Assembly: GCA_040002845.1 (NCBI GenBank)
Contig: JBDUDR010000034.1
Span: 1-21,595, forward strand
From: JBDUDR01 sp040002845
GTDB taxonomy: Bacteria; Actinomycetota; Actinomycetes; Propionibacteriales; Nocardioidaceae
Direction of reading: 5' to 3'
DNA: 21,595 bases
Shown here one piece after another: positions 15,674 through 21,595 of the stretch (position 1 is the first letter of the stretch; every line of letters starts with the position of its first letter). The notes below the pieces were generated by a model. That model had not been told where the DNA came from, searched no databases, and saw only the letters and a program-made list of their open reading frames with translations. The position numbers were made by a program, and so were the translations under genes.

Positions 15674-16851
15674 CTGGCCGCCGTCTTGATGGTGCGACCA
15701 ACGCGGCGACCCGCCGCCCGCACCGGCAGCCTGCCTCTCGGAGCCAGCCGGCCAGCCGTCTCGTACAACAATGCGGTGCGGCCCAACGTGTATGCCCAGC
15801 TCAACAGGGGTGGCCTCAACCGGTTGTGGTCCGCAATCTTGAGCCGGAGCGCAGGGAGCGTCGCCAGCGTCGTCATGGCATGGACCAGCTCGCTGTCGTT
15901 CGAACCGAGCAAGCCGTCACGACCGTGTGTGATGAACTCCCCCACGCCGCCACGCCGGGTGGCAACGACGGGCAAGCCGGCGGCACGAGCCTCGAGGGCG
16001 GCGATGCCGAATGACTCCAGCTCCGCCGGGGCGACATAGATGTCGGCCCGCGAGAAGACGTCGCGGATCCGCTCGCGGTCGAGCTGACCCGTCAGATCCA
16101 CCGAGGATCGCATGTTGTGACGTGCCAGATAGCGGTCGAGCGCCGCACGCTCGGGGCCTCCGCCAACGATGACTGCGCGAACTCGCACATCGGGCTCAAC
16201 GAGCCCTTGCACGCGACGCAACATGCGCAGCAACTGCAACGGGCGCTTGCGCGGCGCCAGCCGCATCACGCTCGCAATCACCACTTCGTCAGGGCGTCGC
16301 GAACAGGGCTCTACCCGCCACTCGCGGGCCTCGATCCCGTTCGGCAGGACCATCACCCACGAGTCTCGCGCCAGTGCTCGGCGAACGGCCTGCGCGGCGG
16401 TTTCGCTCACTGCCGACCACGCGACCGGCGCCTCCCGCATCCCAAGCGACCCGACCACCAGCGGCGGCAGTGGCCCGAGCCTCGACCACATCGAGTGCAC
16501 AGTAATGGCCGCGGGAAGACCCAGCCGGCAAGCCGCCACGGCGGCGCCGATGGCCAACGGTGACATCACCGAGGCATGCACGTGAACCTGGTCGTAACCC
16601 CCCGACCGCAATAGGTTCGGTACGTCGAGCGCCGCGACGATGGACCGGGCCATCGGCGCGACTCCGGCTGCCATCCGATGGACCCGTACTGGCTCTGAGA
16701 AGTCGAGCCCTAGGCCGGGGATGGCCGGGGTGGCCGTGATGATCTCGACATCCTCCCCGGCTTGCTGCTGGCGGGTCGCGAGATCGCGTACCTGCATCTC
16801 GATTCCACCAAGCCGTGGCAGGTAGCAGTCGGTGACGTGAGCGATCCGCAT
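15670..16851 (-). CDS. GT4-family glycosyltransferase
   Basis: The protein has 393 residues with a GT-B fold. The N-terminal domain begins MRIAHVTDCYLPRLGGIEMQV with the Gly-Gly-Ile-Glu loop (15-18). The C-terminal domain has RLAPRKRP (198-204), VGGGPER (229-235) and the nucleotide-sugar EX7E motif, ESFGIAALE (Glu279, Glu287), followed by GLPVVATRRGG. This is the arrangement of PIG-A, MshA and PimA-type retaining transferases. The C-terminal tail is basic and may bind membrane. The frame stays open on the minus strand to 18030, but that part overlaps the UPF0104 gene; the ATG at 16851 shares one base with that gene's stop (TGATG). Donor and acceptor are unknown; the following PIG-L gene suggests a GlcNAc donor. 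Confidence 0.92.
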   Translation of the reverse strand: MRIAHVTDCYLPRLGGIEMQVRDLATRQQQAGEDVEIITATPAIPGLGLDFSEPVRVHRMAAGVAPMARSIVAALDVPNLLRSGGYDQVHVHASVMSPLAIGAAVAACRLGLPAAITVHSMWSRLGPLPPLVVGSLGMREAPVAWSAVSETAAQAVRRALARDSWVMVLPNGIEAREWRVEPCSRRPDEVVIASVMRLAPRKRPLQLLRMLRRVQGLVEPDVRVRAVIVGGGPERAALDRYLARHNMRSSVDLTGQLDRERIRDVFSRADIYVAPAELESFGIAALEARAAGLPVVATRRGGVGEFITHGRDGLLGSNDSELVHAMTTLATLPALRLKIADHNRLRPPLLSWAYTLGRTALLYETAGRLAPRGRLPVRAAGRRVGRTIKTAAR

Positions 16852-17957
16852 CAGCGGGCCGATGCCCGTACGGCGGCCCGTGGGGCGACCACGTGTGGCG
16901 GGGATCCCAAGCGCAATCGGCTCCACAACCACCACGCCAGTGCCGCAGCGCCGGCCGGGATCTCGAGTCCGAAGACGAACGCCCGGTAGACCAGGACTCC
17001 CGCAACGGTGACAACCGGGTCGCCTCCCAACCCAACCAGTACGGCGGTCATGCCGACCTCCACCAACCCGGACCCACCAGGGGTGAGGACGGCGATGCTC
17101 AGGACTCGTTCGGTGGCGTACCCGGCCATGATCTGCGCGGGCCCAAGAGTGCTGCCCAGCATCGACAGGGCGGCCCAAAGCAGGACCCCCTGCAGCACCG
17201 AGTAGGAGAGCATCCCCAGCGTCAGTTGCCGCCAACCACGGCGCATCACGATCCGGCCCCCATGGCACACGTCGCTGAGGAACCCCTGGATCCCGTTGGG
17301 CCGGCCGCGGCGTGCGACACGGCAGATCACGCGGGCCACCAGGTCGGCAACCGCGCCCACCCGGAGGGCTGCCGTGTCGTTGGCCACCACGGCGCAGGTC
17401 GCGGTGACCAGGCCGACGAGCAGGGCCAGCGCCGCAAGGGAAGCCAGCACAACCGTTGGGGCAGTCACGTTGCCCATGGCCAACATGGCGAGTAGCGCCA
17501 CAGTGGGAAGGCTCAACTTGGTGAGTACGTTCCACAGGTTCGTCACCAGCGTGTAGAGCGTGAACTCCGTCGACGTAACGCCCCAGGACGAGCACATCGC
17601 GTAGTTCAACCCGATCCCGAGCGCGCCTCCGCAGGGAACAAGGTTCGACACCGCGCTGCCGCTCAGGTTGAGCATGACCGCGTTCCGGGACGAGAGCCCT
17701 GGCAGGCCAGCCCGGAGAACGAACGAGTGAGCCCAGATGCCGGCAAACCAGATGAGGCCCAGACCCGCCAGCTGGACGAGCGTGAGCCCCGACATGGCAG
17801 CAAATGCGTCCCGCCAGCCGACCCCGGCGGCGCGGGGCAGCACCAGGCCGATCAGGATGGCCGCGAGCAGCGCTGACCCCGCCGCGCGGGCCAGTCTGCG
17901 GTAGGTGCGGTGAGTTGGGCTCAACGTCGCGCTCTCTGTGTGCGGCCGCAAGAACAA
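16851..17957 (-). CDS. UPF0104 / lysylphosphatidylglycerol-synthase-TM family membrane protein
   Basis: This protein of up to 368 residues has about eight hydrophobic helices and the family motif LTPGGSGLVEVGM near 295-307, as well as VPCGGALGIGLNYA (107-120). The family (YbhN, MprF transmembrane part, AglD-type) is associated with lipid handling or flipping; this copy lacks the soluble aminoacyl-transferase domain of MprF. The start is uncertain: TTG codons at 17957 and 17924 are both possible, and neither has a clear ribosome binding site. It is the first gene of the unit with the GT4, PIG-L and PAP2 genes, and its promoter carries a BlaI-like operator. Confidence 0.82.
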   Translation of the reverse strand: MFLRPHTESATLSPTHRTYRRLARAAGSALLAAILIGLVLPRAAGVGWRDAFAAMSGLTLVQLAGLGLIWFAGIWAHSFVLRAGLPGLSSRNAVMLNLSGSAVSNLVPCGGALGIGLNYAMCSSWGVTSTEFTLYTLVTNLWNVLTKLSLPTVALLAMLAMGNVTAPTVVLASLAALALLVGLVTATCAVVANDTAALRVGAVADLVARVICRVARRGRPNGIQGFLSDVCHGGRIVMRRGWRQLTLGMLSYSVLQGVLLWAALSMLGSTLGPAQIMAGYATERVLSIAVLTPGGSGLVEVGMTAVLVGLGGDPVVTVAGVLVYRAFVFGLEIPAGAAALAWWLWSRLRLGSPPHVVAPRAAVRASAR

Positions 17958-17972
17958 GTAGCGGGAGTTTTA

Positions 17973-17994
17973 CTACTACTAACATAATCGTAGC
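17973..17994 (-). promoter_or_regulatory. Candidate BlaI-type operator and -10 box before the glycolipid unit
   Basis: On the minus strand, GCTACGA (17994-17988) and GTAGTAG (17979-17973) flank eight bases that contain TATGTT, a plausible -10 box. The same two half-sites stand next to each other in the promoter of the BlaI-type gene (19440-19427). The region is far more AT-rich than its surroundings. The transcript start would be near 17974. Confidence 0.5.
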
Positions 17995-18021
17995 AATGGC
18001 CCACTCCGATGCCCGTGGACT

Positions 18022-18049
18022 ATAGGGCACAAGACGCAGCGTGCACTAT
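18022..18049 (-). terminator. Imperfect hairpin at the end of the M56 gene
   Basis: ATAG-G-GCAC (18022-18030) and GTGC-A-CTAT (18041-18049) pair with one mismatch around a ten-base loop; one arm covers the M56 stop codon. No T-run follows. It could separate M56 transcription from the next unit. Confidence 0.35.
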
Positions 18050-19011
18050 GGGGCTGCCTGGCCGCTCACCGCGGGGGCCTCGGCCGAGTGGAACAACGAG
18101 TCGGCGTCCCCCGCCAGGTCGATCGAACTCGTGCCCGCGAATACGACCAACAGAGCCAGCGCGACTGCCACCGACCTCCGGCGCGCCGGCTCGGGGGCCA
18201 ACAGCGCGCGCACTCGACCCACCGTCGCGTGATCCCCCATTGCCAGCGCCGCCCGCGACAACCACTGCGTGGACCAGCCGGTGGAGCCGCTGCGCAAGCT
18301 GTTCGAGTGGGCGAGGCTGGCCTTGGCCAGCGCTCGAGCCGCCAGTCTTCGATCACCGACTGAGGCGGCCGCGTCTTCGTCAGCCCAACGTTCGACCCCG
18401 GAGCGAACTGCCGCCGCGAGTGGCCGCAGCAGCGGGTTGGCGGCCGAGGACAGCTCGGCGATGAGGACGTACAGATGATGCTGGCGACGCAGGTGCGAGA
18501 CCTCGTGCTCGAGCAGCACGCGTCGCTCGGGGCCACTCAGGGCATTCAGCATCGCGGTGGAAACGACGACCCGGCCACCCGCGCCGGGAACCGCGAACGC
18601 CTCGGCGCGATCCCCGTCGATGACCACGAGCCCACGTGCCTGCCCGCCGAGATCTCGAGAGATCTGCCGCGCAAGCCACAACTGCTGGCCGCCGAGGCTC
18701 ATCCGACGAGCGGAGGCGAACACCAAGATCGCCACCACCGAGCCGGCCACCCAAGCGAGCGGGAGCGGCACCGGGACGGCAGGCTGCAACACGACGACTG
18801 ACCAATGACCAACGGCGGCGATCGCTGGGAGCTGAGCGGCCGTCGTGACCGTGAGAACGCACAGCGACAAGCCCGCCGCTAGAGCCGTCACGAGACCGGC
18901 GAATGCGAGCAGCGGGACAGATTCGGCAGGCCGCAACCACCTCGACAGGGGGCCGGACCCGACGGCAAGGATCACCGAGAGGACGAGGGGGAGATAGATG
19001 TCGACGGACAC
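18046..19011 (-). CDS. M56 (BlaR1/MecR1-type) membrane metallopeptidase without a sensor domain
   Basis: The protein has 321 residues. Hydrophobic helices lie at about 5-20, 32-58 and 84-100, then a cytoplasmic zinc-protease domain with HEVSH (169-173, an HExxH motif) and a probable third ligand in ERWADEDA (207-214). A final helix lies at about 282-296. BlaR1 and MecR1 are near 600 residues because they end in a penicillin-binding sensor domain; here only a tail of about 25 residues follows the last helix, so another input must be sensed. It follows the BlaI-type gene by eight bases. The expected role is to cleave that repressor when a signal arrives. Confidence 0.87.
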   Translation of the reverse strand: MSVDIYLPLVLSVILAVGSGPLSRWLRPAESVPLLAFAGLVTALAAGLSLCVLTVTTAAQLPAIAAVGHWSVVVLQPAVPVPLPLAWVAGSVVAILVFASARRMSLGGQQLWLARQISRDLGGQARGLVVIDGDRAEAFAVPGAGGRVVVSTAMLNALSGPERRVLLEHEVSHLRRQHHLYVLIAELSSAANPLLRPLAAAVRSGVERWADEDAAASVGDRRLAARALAKASLAHSNSLRSGSTGWSTQWLSRAALAMGDHATVGRVRALLAPEPARRRSVAVALALLVVFAGTSSIDLAGDADSLFHSAEAPAVSGQAAP

Positions 19012-19019
19012 TCAGCGAC

Positions 19020-19397
19020 CTATTCCGCCGAGTCTTCTGCGGTCTCGTCAAGGATGGCAGCAAGGACCCTCTCGTCCTCGGGCCGCAGCTCCTCGACAAA
19101 CCGGGCCAGCACACCCGCGCGGTTGGTGTCCTGCTCCAGGAGCCTGCGCATCCGCCGAGCAGTGAGCGTCTCCGGATCGCGCAGCGGCCGATAGGCATAG
19201 GCGCGCCCGGCGCGCCCGCGATCGAGCATGCCGCGCCCCGCCATCCGCGCCAACGTGGTCATCACGGTGGTGTACGCGAGGCCCTCGTCCAGCTCGGAGA
19301 GCACTTCGGCCGGAGTCATCGCCTTGTCGGAGGTGGCCAGGACGGCCAGCACCTCACGCTCGAGCTGCCCGCGGTCACGCCGGGGCCGACCAGACAT
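19020..19397 (-). CDS. BlaI/MecI/CopY-family transcriptional repressor
   Basis: The protein has 125 residues from the ATG at 19397; the frame opens at 19442, but AGGAG lies 11 bases before 19397 and the upstream codons overlap the operator. The winged-helix domain is clear: LEREVLAVLATSDKAMTPAEVLSEL, then AYTTVMTTLARMAGRGMLDR and a wing with GRAYAYRP. The C-terminal dimerisation helices follow, with AGVLARFVEEL, the region where BlaI proteins are cut by their M56 partner. It should repress its own promoter and probably that of the UPF0104/GT4/PIG-L/PAP2 unit, which carries the same half-sites. Confidence 0.92.
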   Translation of the reverse strand: MSGRPRRDRGQLEREVLAVLATSDKAMTPAEVLSELDEGLAYTTVMTTLARMAGRGMLDRGRAGRAYAYRPLRDPETLTARRMRRLLEQDTNRAGVLARFVEELRPEDERVLAAILDETAEDSAE

Positions 19398-19426
19398 GGG
19401 CTGTGCAACTCCTGTTGATCGACTGT

Positions 19427-19443
19427 CTACTACTCGTAGCATA
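19427..19443 (-). promoter_or_regulatory. Operator and -10 box of the BlaI-type gene
   Basis: On the minus strand, TATGCT (19443-19438) could serve as the -10 box. It runs into GCTACGAGTAGTAG (19440-19427), which holds the near-palindrome CTACGAGTAG. The position, 30 bases before the start codon, fits autorepression. Confidence 0.5.
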
Positions 19444-19542
19444 GTTGGTGAGTGGGCGCCCTATTCTGGTGGGCCGATCCAGGGGGTTGGGGTTATTCGC
19501 CCGTGCCATGACCCGGGTGAGTTACCCCAAACATTGGCGATC

Positions 19543-19559
19543 GGCGGCCCATGGCCGCC
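19543..19559. promoter_or_regulatory. Perfect seven-base inverted repeat before the CapA-like gene
   Basis: GGCGGCC and GGCCGCC flank CAT, 25 bases before the GTG of the CapA-like gene, in the divergent gap of 187 bases shared with the BlaI-type gene. It may be a leader hairpin that masks translation or a protein site. No clear ribosome binding site stands between it and the start. Confidence 0.3.
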
Positions 19560-19584
19560 TCCGCTCCGGCGTACCGTCGTTCAC

Positions 19585-20991
19585 GTGATCGCCTCCCGTG
19601 CTCGCCTGGTTGTTGCGGCAGCCACGGCGGCTGCCTTGATCGGATGTTCGTCCACTGCTCACGACGGATCGACGACGGCGAACCCTCAGGCGTCGCGCCC
19701 GCACACATCGCATGAACAGAGCGAGTCGCCAACGACGCGCCAGCCGCTGGCGCTGGTCTACAACCTGCATCGCCCAGCGCTGGACCTCGATCTCGAACAG
19801 GCCAGGGAACTCGTCCACGACCGCCGGATGACCTGGGGGGAGCTTGGGCAACCCGGCGGCGCGGTGCTTGTGCGCCGTGGCCGAGGTGCTCTCCGGCAGG
19901 CAGAGCGCAACCCGGCGGTCGTTGCCGTGATGCCGGCGACGCAGGTACGCCCGACGGTGGAGGTGGCCCGCGTCGGTGGGGTGGATCCGCTGCGCAGCCC
20001 CGACCGCTACCCGTTGACCACACAGTCTGGCAAGCCGGCCACGGTGGTAACCACAGTGACTGTCGTCGGCGACATCATGCTCGGCCGGCGGGTCGGTGAG
20101 GCTGCCACTGCTGCCGGTGATCCTGGTGCACCCTTGCGGCCGATGGAGCGACGACTGGCTCGGGCAGACCTAACGGTCGGCAATCTGGAGAGCACTCTGT
20201 CCACCGCCGGGGCACCGCGACAGGGCAGCGACTCGTTCGCGGCAGACCCGTCTGTGCTGCCCGCCCTCACCGACGCCGGCTTCGACCTGCTCTCGCTGGC
20301 CAACAACCACACGGGCGACTTCGGGCCACGGGCATTCCGCCAGACGATGCATCGCATCGATCGGACGTCCATCACGCGGGTCGGGGCCGGGATGAACGGC
20401 CGATCCGCCTGGCGACCCGTGGTGCTTCGCGCAAACGGACTGCGCTTCGGCTTCGTCGCGTTCAACGCGATCGGTGAGACGCCGCGGGCGACCTCGACCC
20501 ACCCTGGGGTCGCCGAGGTGCGCATGGGTCCTCGTACGGGGCCGTTGAACCGCGGTGATCTGCATCGGCTGACCACGACCATCCGGTCGCTGGCCCGCCG
20601 CACCGATGTCGTGATAGCGCTGCCGCACTGGGGCGAGCAGTACACGACGGTCCCGGTGCCAGACCAGCGCAGGGTCGGTGCCGCGATGATCGACGCGGGA
20701 GCCGACCTGGTGGTGGGTGGGCATCCGCACTGGGTCCAGGGCATCCAGATGCATCGGCGGCACCTGATCGTCAACTGCCTCGGCAACTTCATCTTCGACA
20801 TGGACTTCTCTCAGCAGACCGAGGAGGGCGTCGTCCTCGGGCTGGTCTTCTGGGGCGACGACTTGATGGCAGCCAGGTTTCAGCCGTACGTCATCGGAGC
20901 CGACTTCGCGCCGCGGCCGGCGTACGGGCCGCGGGCTCGACAGACGCTGCAACGGATGTGGCGCGCGAGCGACCCACCGTTCAGCCGTTGA
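19585..20991 (+). CDS. CapA-like metallophosphatase-fold lipoprotein (PGA_cap family)
   Basis: The protein has 468 residues from GTG 19585, which gives a lipoprotein signal peptide with lipobox LIGC (Cys21); the frame is open further upstream, but that would overlap the BlaI-type gene. After a low-complexity linker there is a small domain of about 95 residues (55-150) that I cannot assign with certainty. It resembles one lobe of a periplasmic binding protein (MTWGELGQPGGAVLVRR, VVAVMPATQVRPT). The CapA domain follows, with GDIMLGR (162-168), GNLEST (199-204), LANNHTGDFG (239-248), PHWGEQY (347-353), GGHPHWVQG (378-386) and LGNFIFD (399-405). CapA relatives act in polyglutamate capsule formation or on cell-wall polymers. 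No capB or capC gene is near, so a role in cell-wall or glycopolymer metabolism is more likely. Confidence 0.87.
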   Translation: MIASRARLVVAAATAAALIGCSSTAHDGSTTANPQASRPHTSHEQSESPTTRQPLALVYNLHRPALDLDLEQARELVHDRRMTWGELGQPGGAVLVRRGRGALRQAERNPAVVAVMPATQVRPTVEVARVGGVDPLRSPDRYPLTTQSGKPATVVTTVTVVGDIMLGRRVGEAATAAGDPGAPLRPMERRLARADLTVGNLESTLSTAGAPRQGSDSFAADPSVLPALTDAGFDLLSLANNHTGDFGPRAFRQTMHRIDRTSITRVGAGMNGRSAWRPVVLRANGLRFGFVAFNAIGETPRATSTHPGVAEVRMGPRTGPLNRGDLHRLTTTIRSLARRTDVVIALPHWGEQYTTVPVPDQRRVGAAMIDAGADLVVGGHPHWVQGIQMHRRHLIVNCLGNFIFDMDFSQQTEEGVVLGLVFWGDDLMAARFQPYVIGADFAPRPAYGPRARQTLQRMWRASDPPFSR

Positions 20992-21097
20992 GCCACGCCC
21001 ACATGAGTCGTCCCACGCGGTTCAGCTGCGTGATGTGCACGACGCTTGGGAGATCGGCCGCGCTGTGGTAGGCCGCGTACGGCGTGCCCCCGACCCG
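20981..21097 (-). pseudogene. C-terminal remnant of an M28-type peptidase
   Basis: The minus-strand frame ends in RVGGTPYAAYHSAADLPSV and LNRVGRLMWAWLNG, which looks like the C-terminal end of zinc-dependent M28 aminopeptidases (usual form Y-H-T/S-x-x-D-x-P, then a final helix GRL.WAWL). Only about 38 residues are recognisable. Further upstream (to about 21196) the frame loses resemblance, and the next gene ends at 21230, so no room remains for the catalytic domain. It overlaps the CapA-like stop by 11 bases. It is probably a leftover from a deletion. Confidence 0.5.
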
Positions 21098-21212
21098 AGC
21101 AGCGGGAAGCCCTCCGCCCCCGGCGCACGTGCCCAACGATGCCGGCTCGCAGAGCACAAGCCAAGGGTGAAAGCCAGCTCGGCGGCGCTGTCTCACCGGC
21201 GAGCGGCGATGG

Positions 21213-21226
21213 TTTGCGCGCGCAAA
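21213..21226. repeat. Perfect 14-bp palindrome TTTGCGCGCGCAAA
   Basis: The palindrome lies four bases beyond the stop of the partial permease gene. It could be a compact terminator stem for that gene or a protein-binding site. No T-run follows. Confidence 0.4.
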
Positions 21227-21229
21227 GGC

Positions 21230-21595
21230 TTAAGGTTCGCGCAGGACAACGGCGGAGCGTACGCGGGTGACGGCACGCAGGGCGACCGTCATGGCGGCTG
21301 CCGATGCCGTCACGACGAGCGCTCCCAGACCGACCAGGGTCCAGACGGGCACCGCGAGGAGTGGCGGTGGCAAGGTAAAGAACAGTCCCAGCACTCTCAC
21401 CGCCAGCGTGCCGAGCAACAGTCCCAGCGGAATGCCGAAGAGCAGGCTACCGGCGATCGCCAAGCCACCCTCGACCGCGGTTGGAATGGTCACCTGCCTG
21501 CTGTCCGCGCCGAGGGTGCGGAGGATCGCGAACTCTCGTCGGCGCTCGACCACCAGGAACGCCCCCAGCACCGCGACGCCGACGGCCGCCACGAG
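21230..21595 (-). CDS. C-terminal part of an FtsX-type ABC permease (partial, runs off the window)
   Basis: The 121 visible codons are open to the right edge of the window. They contain a helix, the cytoplasmic phrase VVERRREFAILRTLGADSRQV that is typical of FtsX domains, and two to three further helices before VRSAVVLREP at the end. The order matches the C-terminal FtsX half of the large permease at 7916-10576, but the sequences differ, so it belongs to a second ABC exporter whose other genes lie beyond the window. A perfect palindrome follows the stop. Confidence 0.85.
   Translation of the reverse strand, partial: LVAAVGVAVLGAFLVVERRREFAILRTLGADSRQVTIPTAVEGGLAIAGSLLFGIPLGLLLGTLAVRVLGLFFTLPPPLLAVPVWTLVGLGALVVTASAAAMTVALRAVTRVRSAVVLREP

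Noticed and set aside
16852..18030. Open minus-strand frame that extends the GT4 gene to 786 residues
   Set aside because: The upstream half lies in another frame of the UPF0104 gene, is Arg/Gly/Pro-rich without motifs, and the GT-B fold starts exactly at the ATG at 16851, coupled to the upstream stop.

Overview
The window is GC-rich throughout (third codon positions almost always G or C), and many genes overlap by 1 to 4 bases. This, together with the families present (ThrE exporter, BlaI/M56 pair, Tat-exported DUF1501, GT4/PIG-L pair), points to an actinomycete chromosome, plausibly of the Nocardioides/Kribbella kind. I cannot name the genus. I saw no rRNA, tRNA, CRISPR array or intact transposase, and no stretch over 300 bases lacks a gene.

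Layout. (1) 1-2264, minus strand: the start of a probable NCS1 nucleobase permease, a purine nucleoside phosphorylase and a ThrE-type exporter. (2) 2434-5155, plus strand: the paired DUF1800 and DUF1501 (Tat-exported) genes. (3) 5158-7146: a segment of about 2 kb with a secreted endonuclease/exonuclease/phosphatase-fold enzyme and a DoxX membrane protein. It is bounded by two inverted clusters of three 21-bp-period repeats, which look like the ends of an IS21-like element without transposase genes. (4) 7176-12649, minus strand: a tightly coupled five-gene unit (lipoprotein, two different ABC ATPases, one large double-FtsX permease, OmpR-type response regulator), with a sensor histidine kinase divergent at 12858-14138. 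(5) 14031-17957, minus strand: an overlapping four-gene envelope-glycolipid-like unit (UPF0104/LPG-synthase-type membrane protein, GT4 glycosyltransferase, PIG-L de-N-acetylase, PAP2 phosphatase). (6) 18046-19397, minus strand: an M56 membrane peptidase and a BlaI-type repressor. (7) 19585-20991, plus strand: a CapA-like lipoprotein, followed by the C-terminal remnant of an M28 peptidase and the 3' end of another FtsX-type permease running off the window.

How the parts may work together. The ABC unit and the kinase/regulator look like an envelope-stress or antimicrobial-peptide sensing and export module in which a fused permease is served by two distinct ATPases. The BlaI promoter and the promoter of the glycolipid unit share the half-sites GCTACGA and GTAGTAG. 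This suggests that the BlaI/M56 pair controls the GT4/PIG-L/PAP2 operon, a cell-envelope regulon with no beta-lactamase in sight. That link and the repeat-bounded 2-kb segment are the two most interesting observations. Both are inferences from sequence pattern only.
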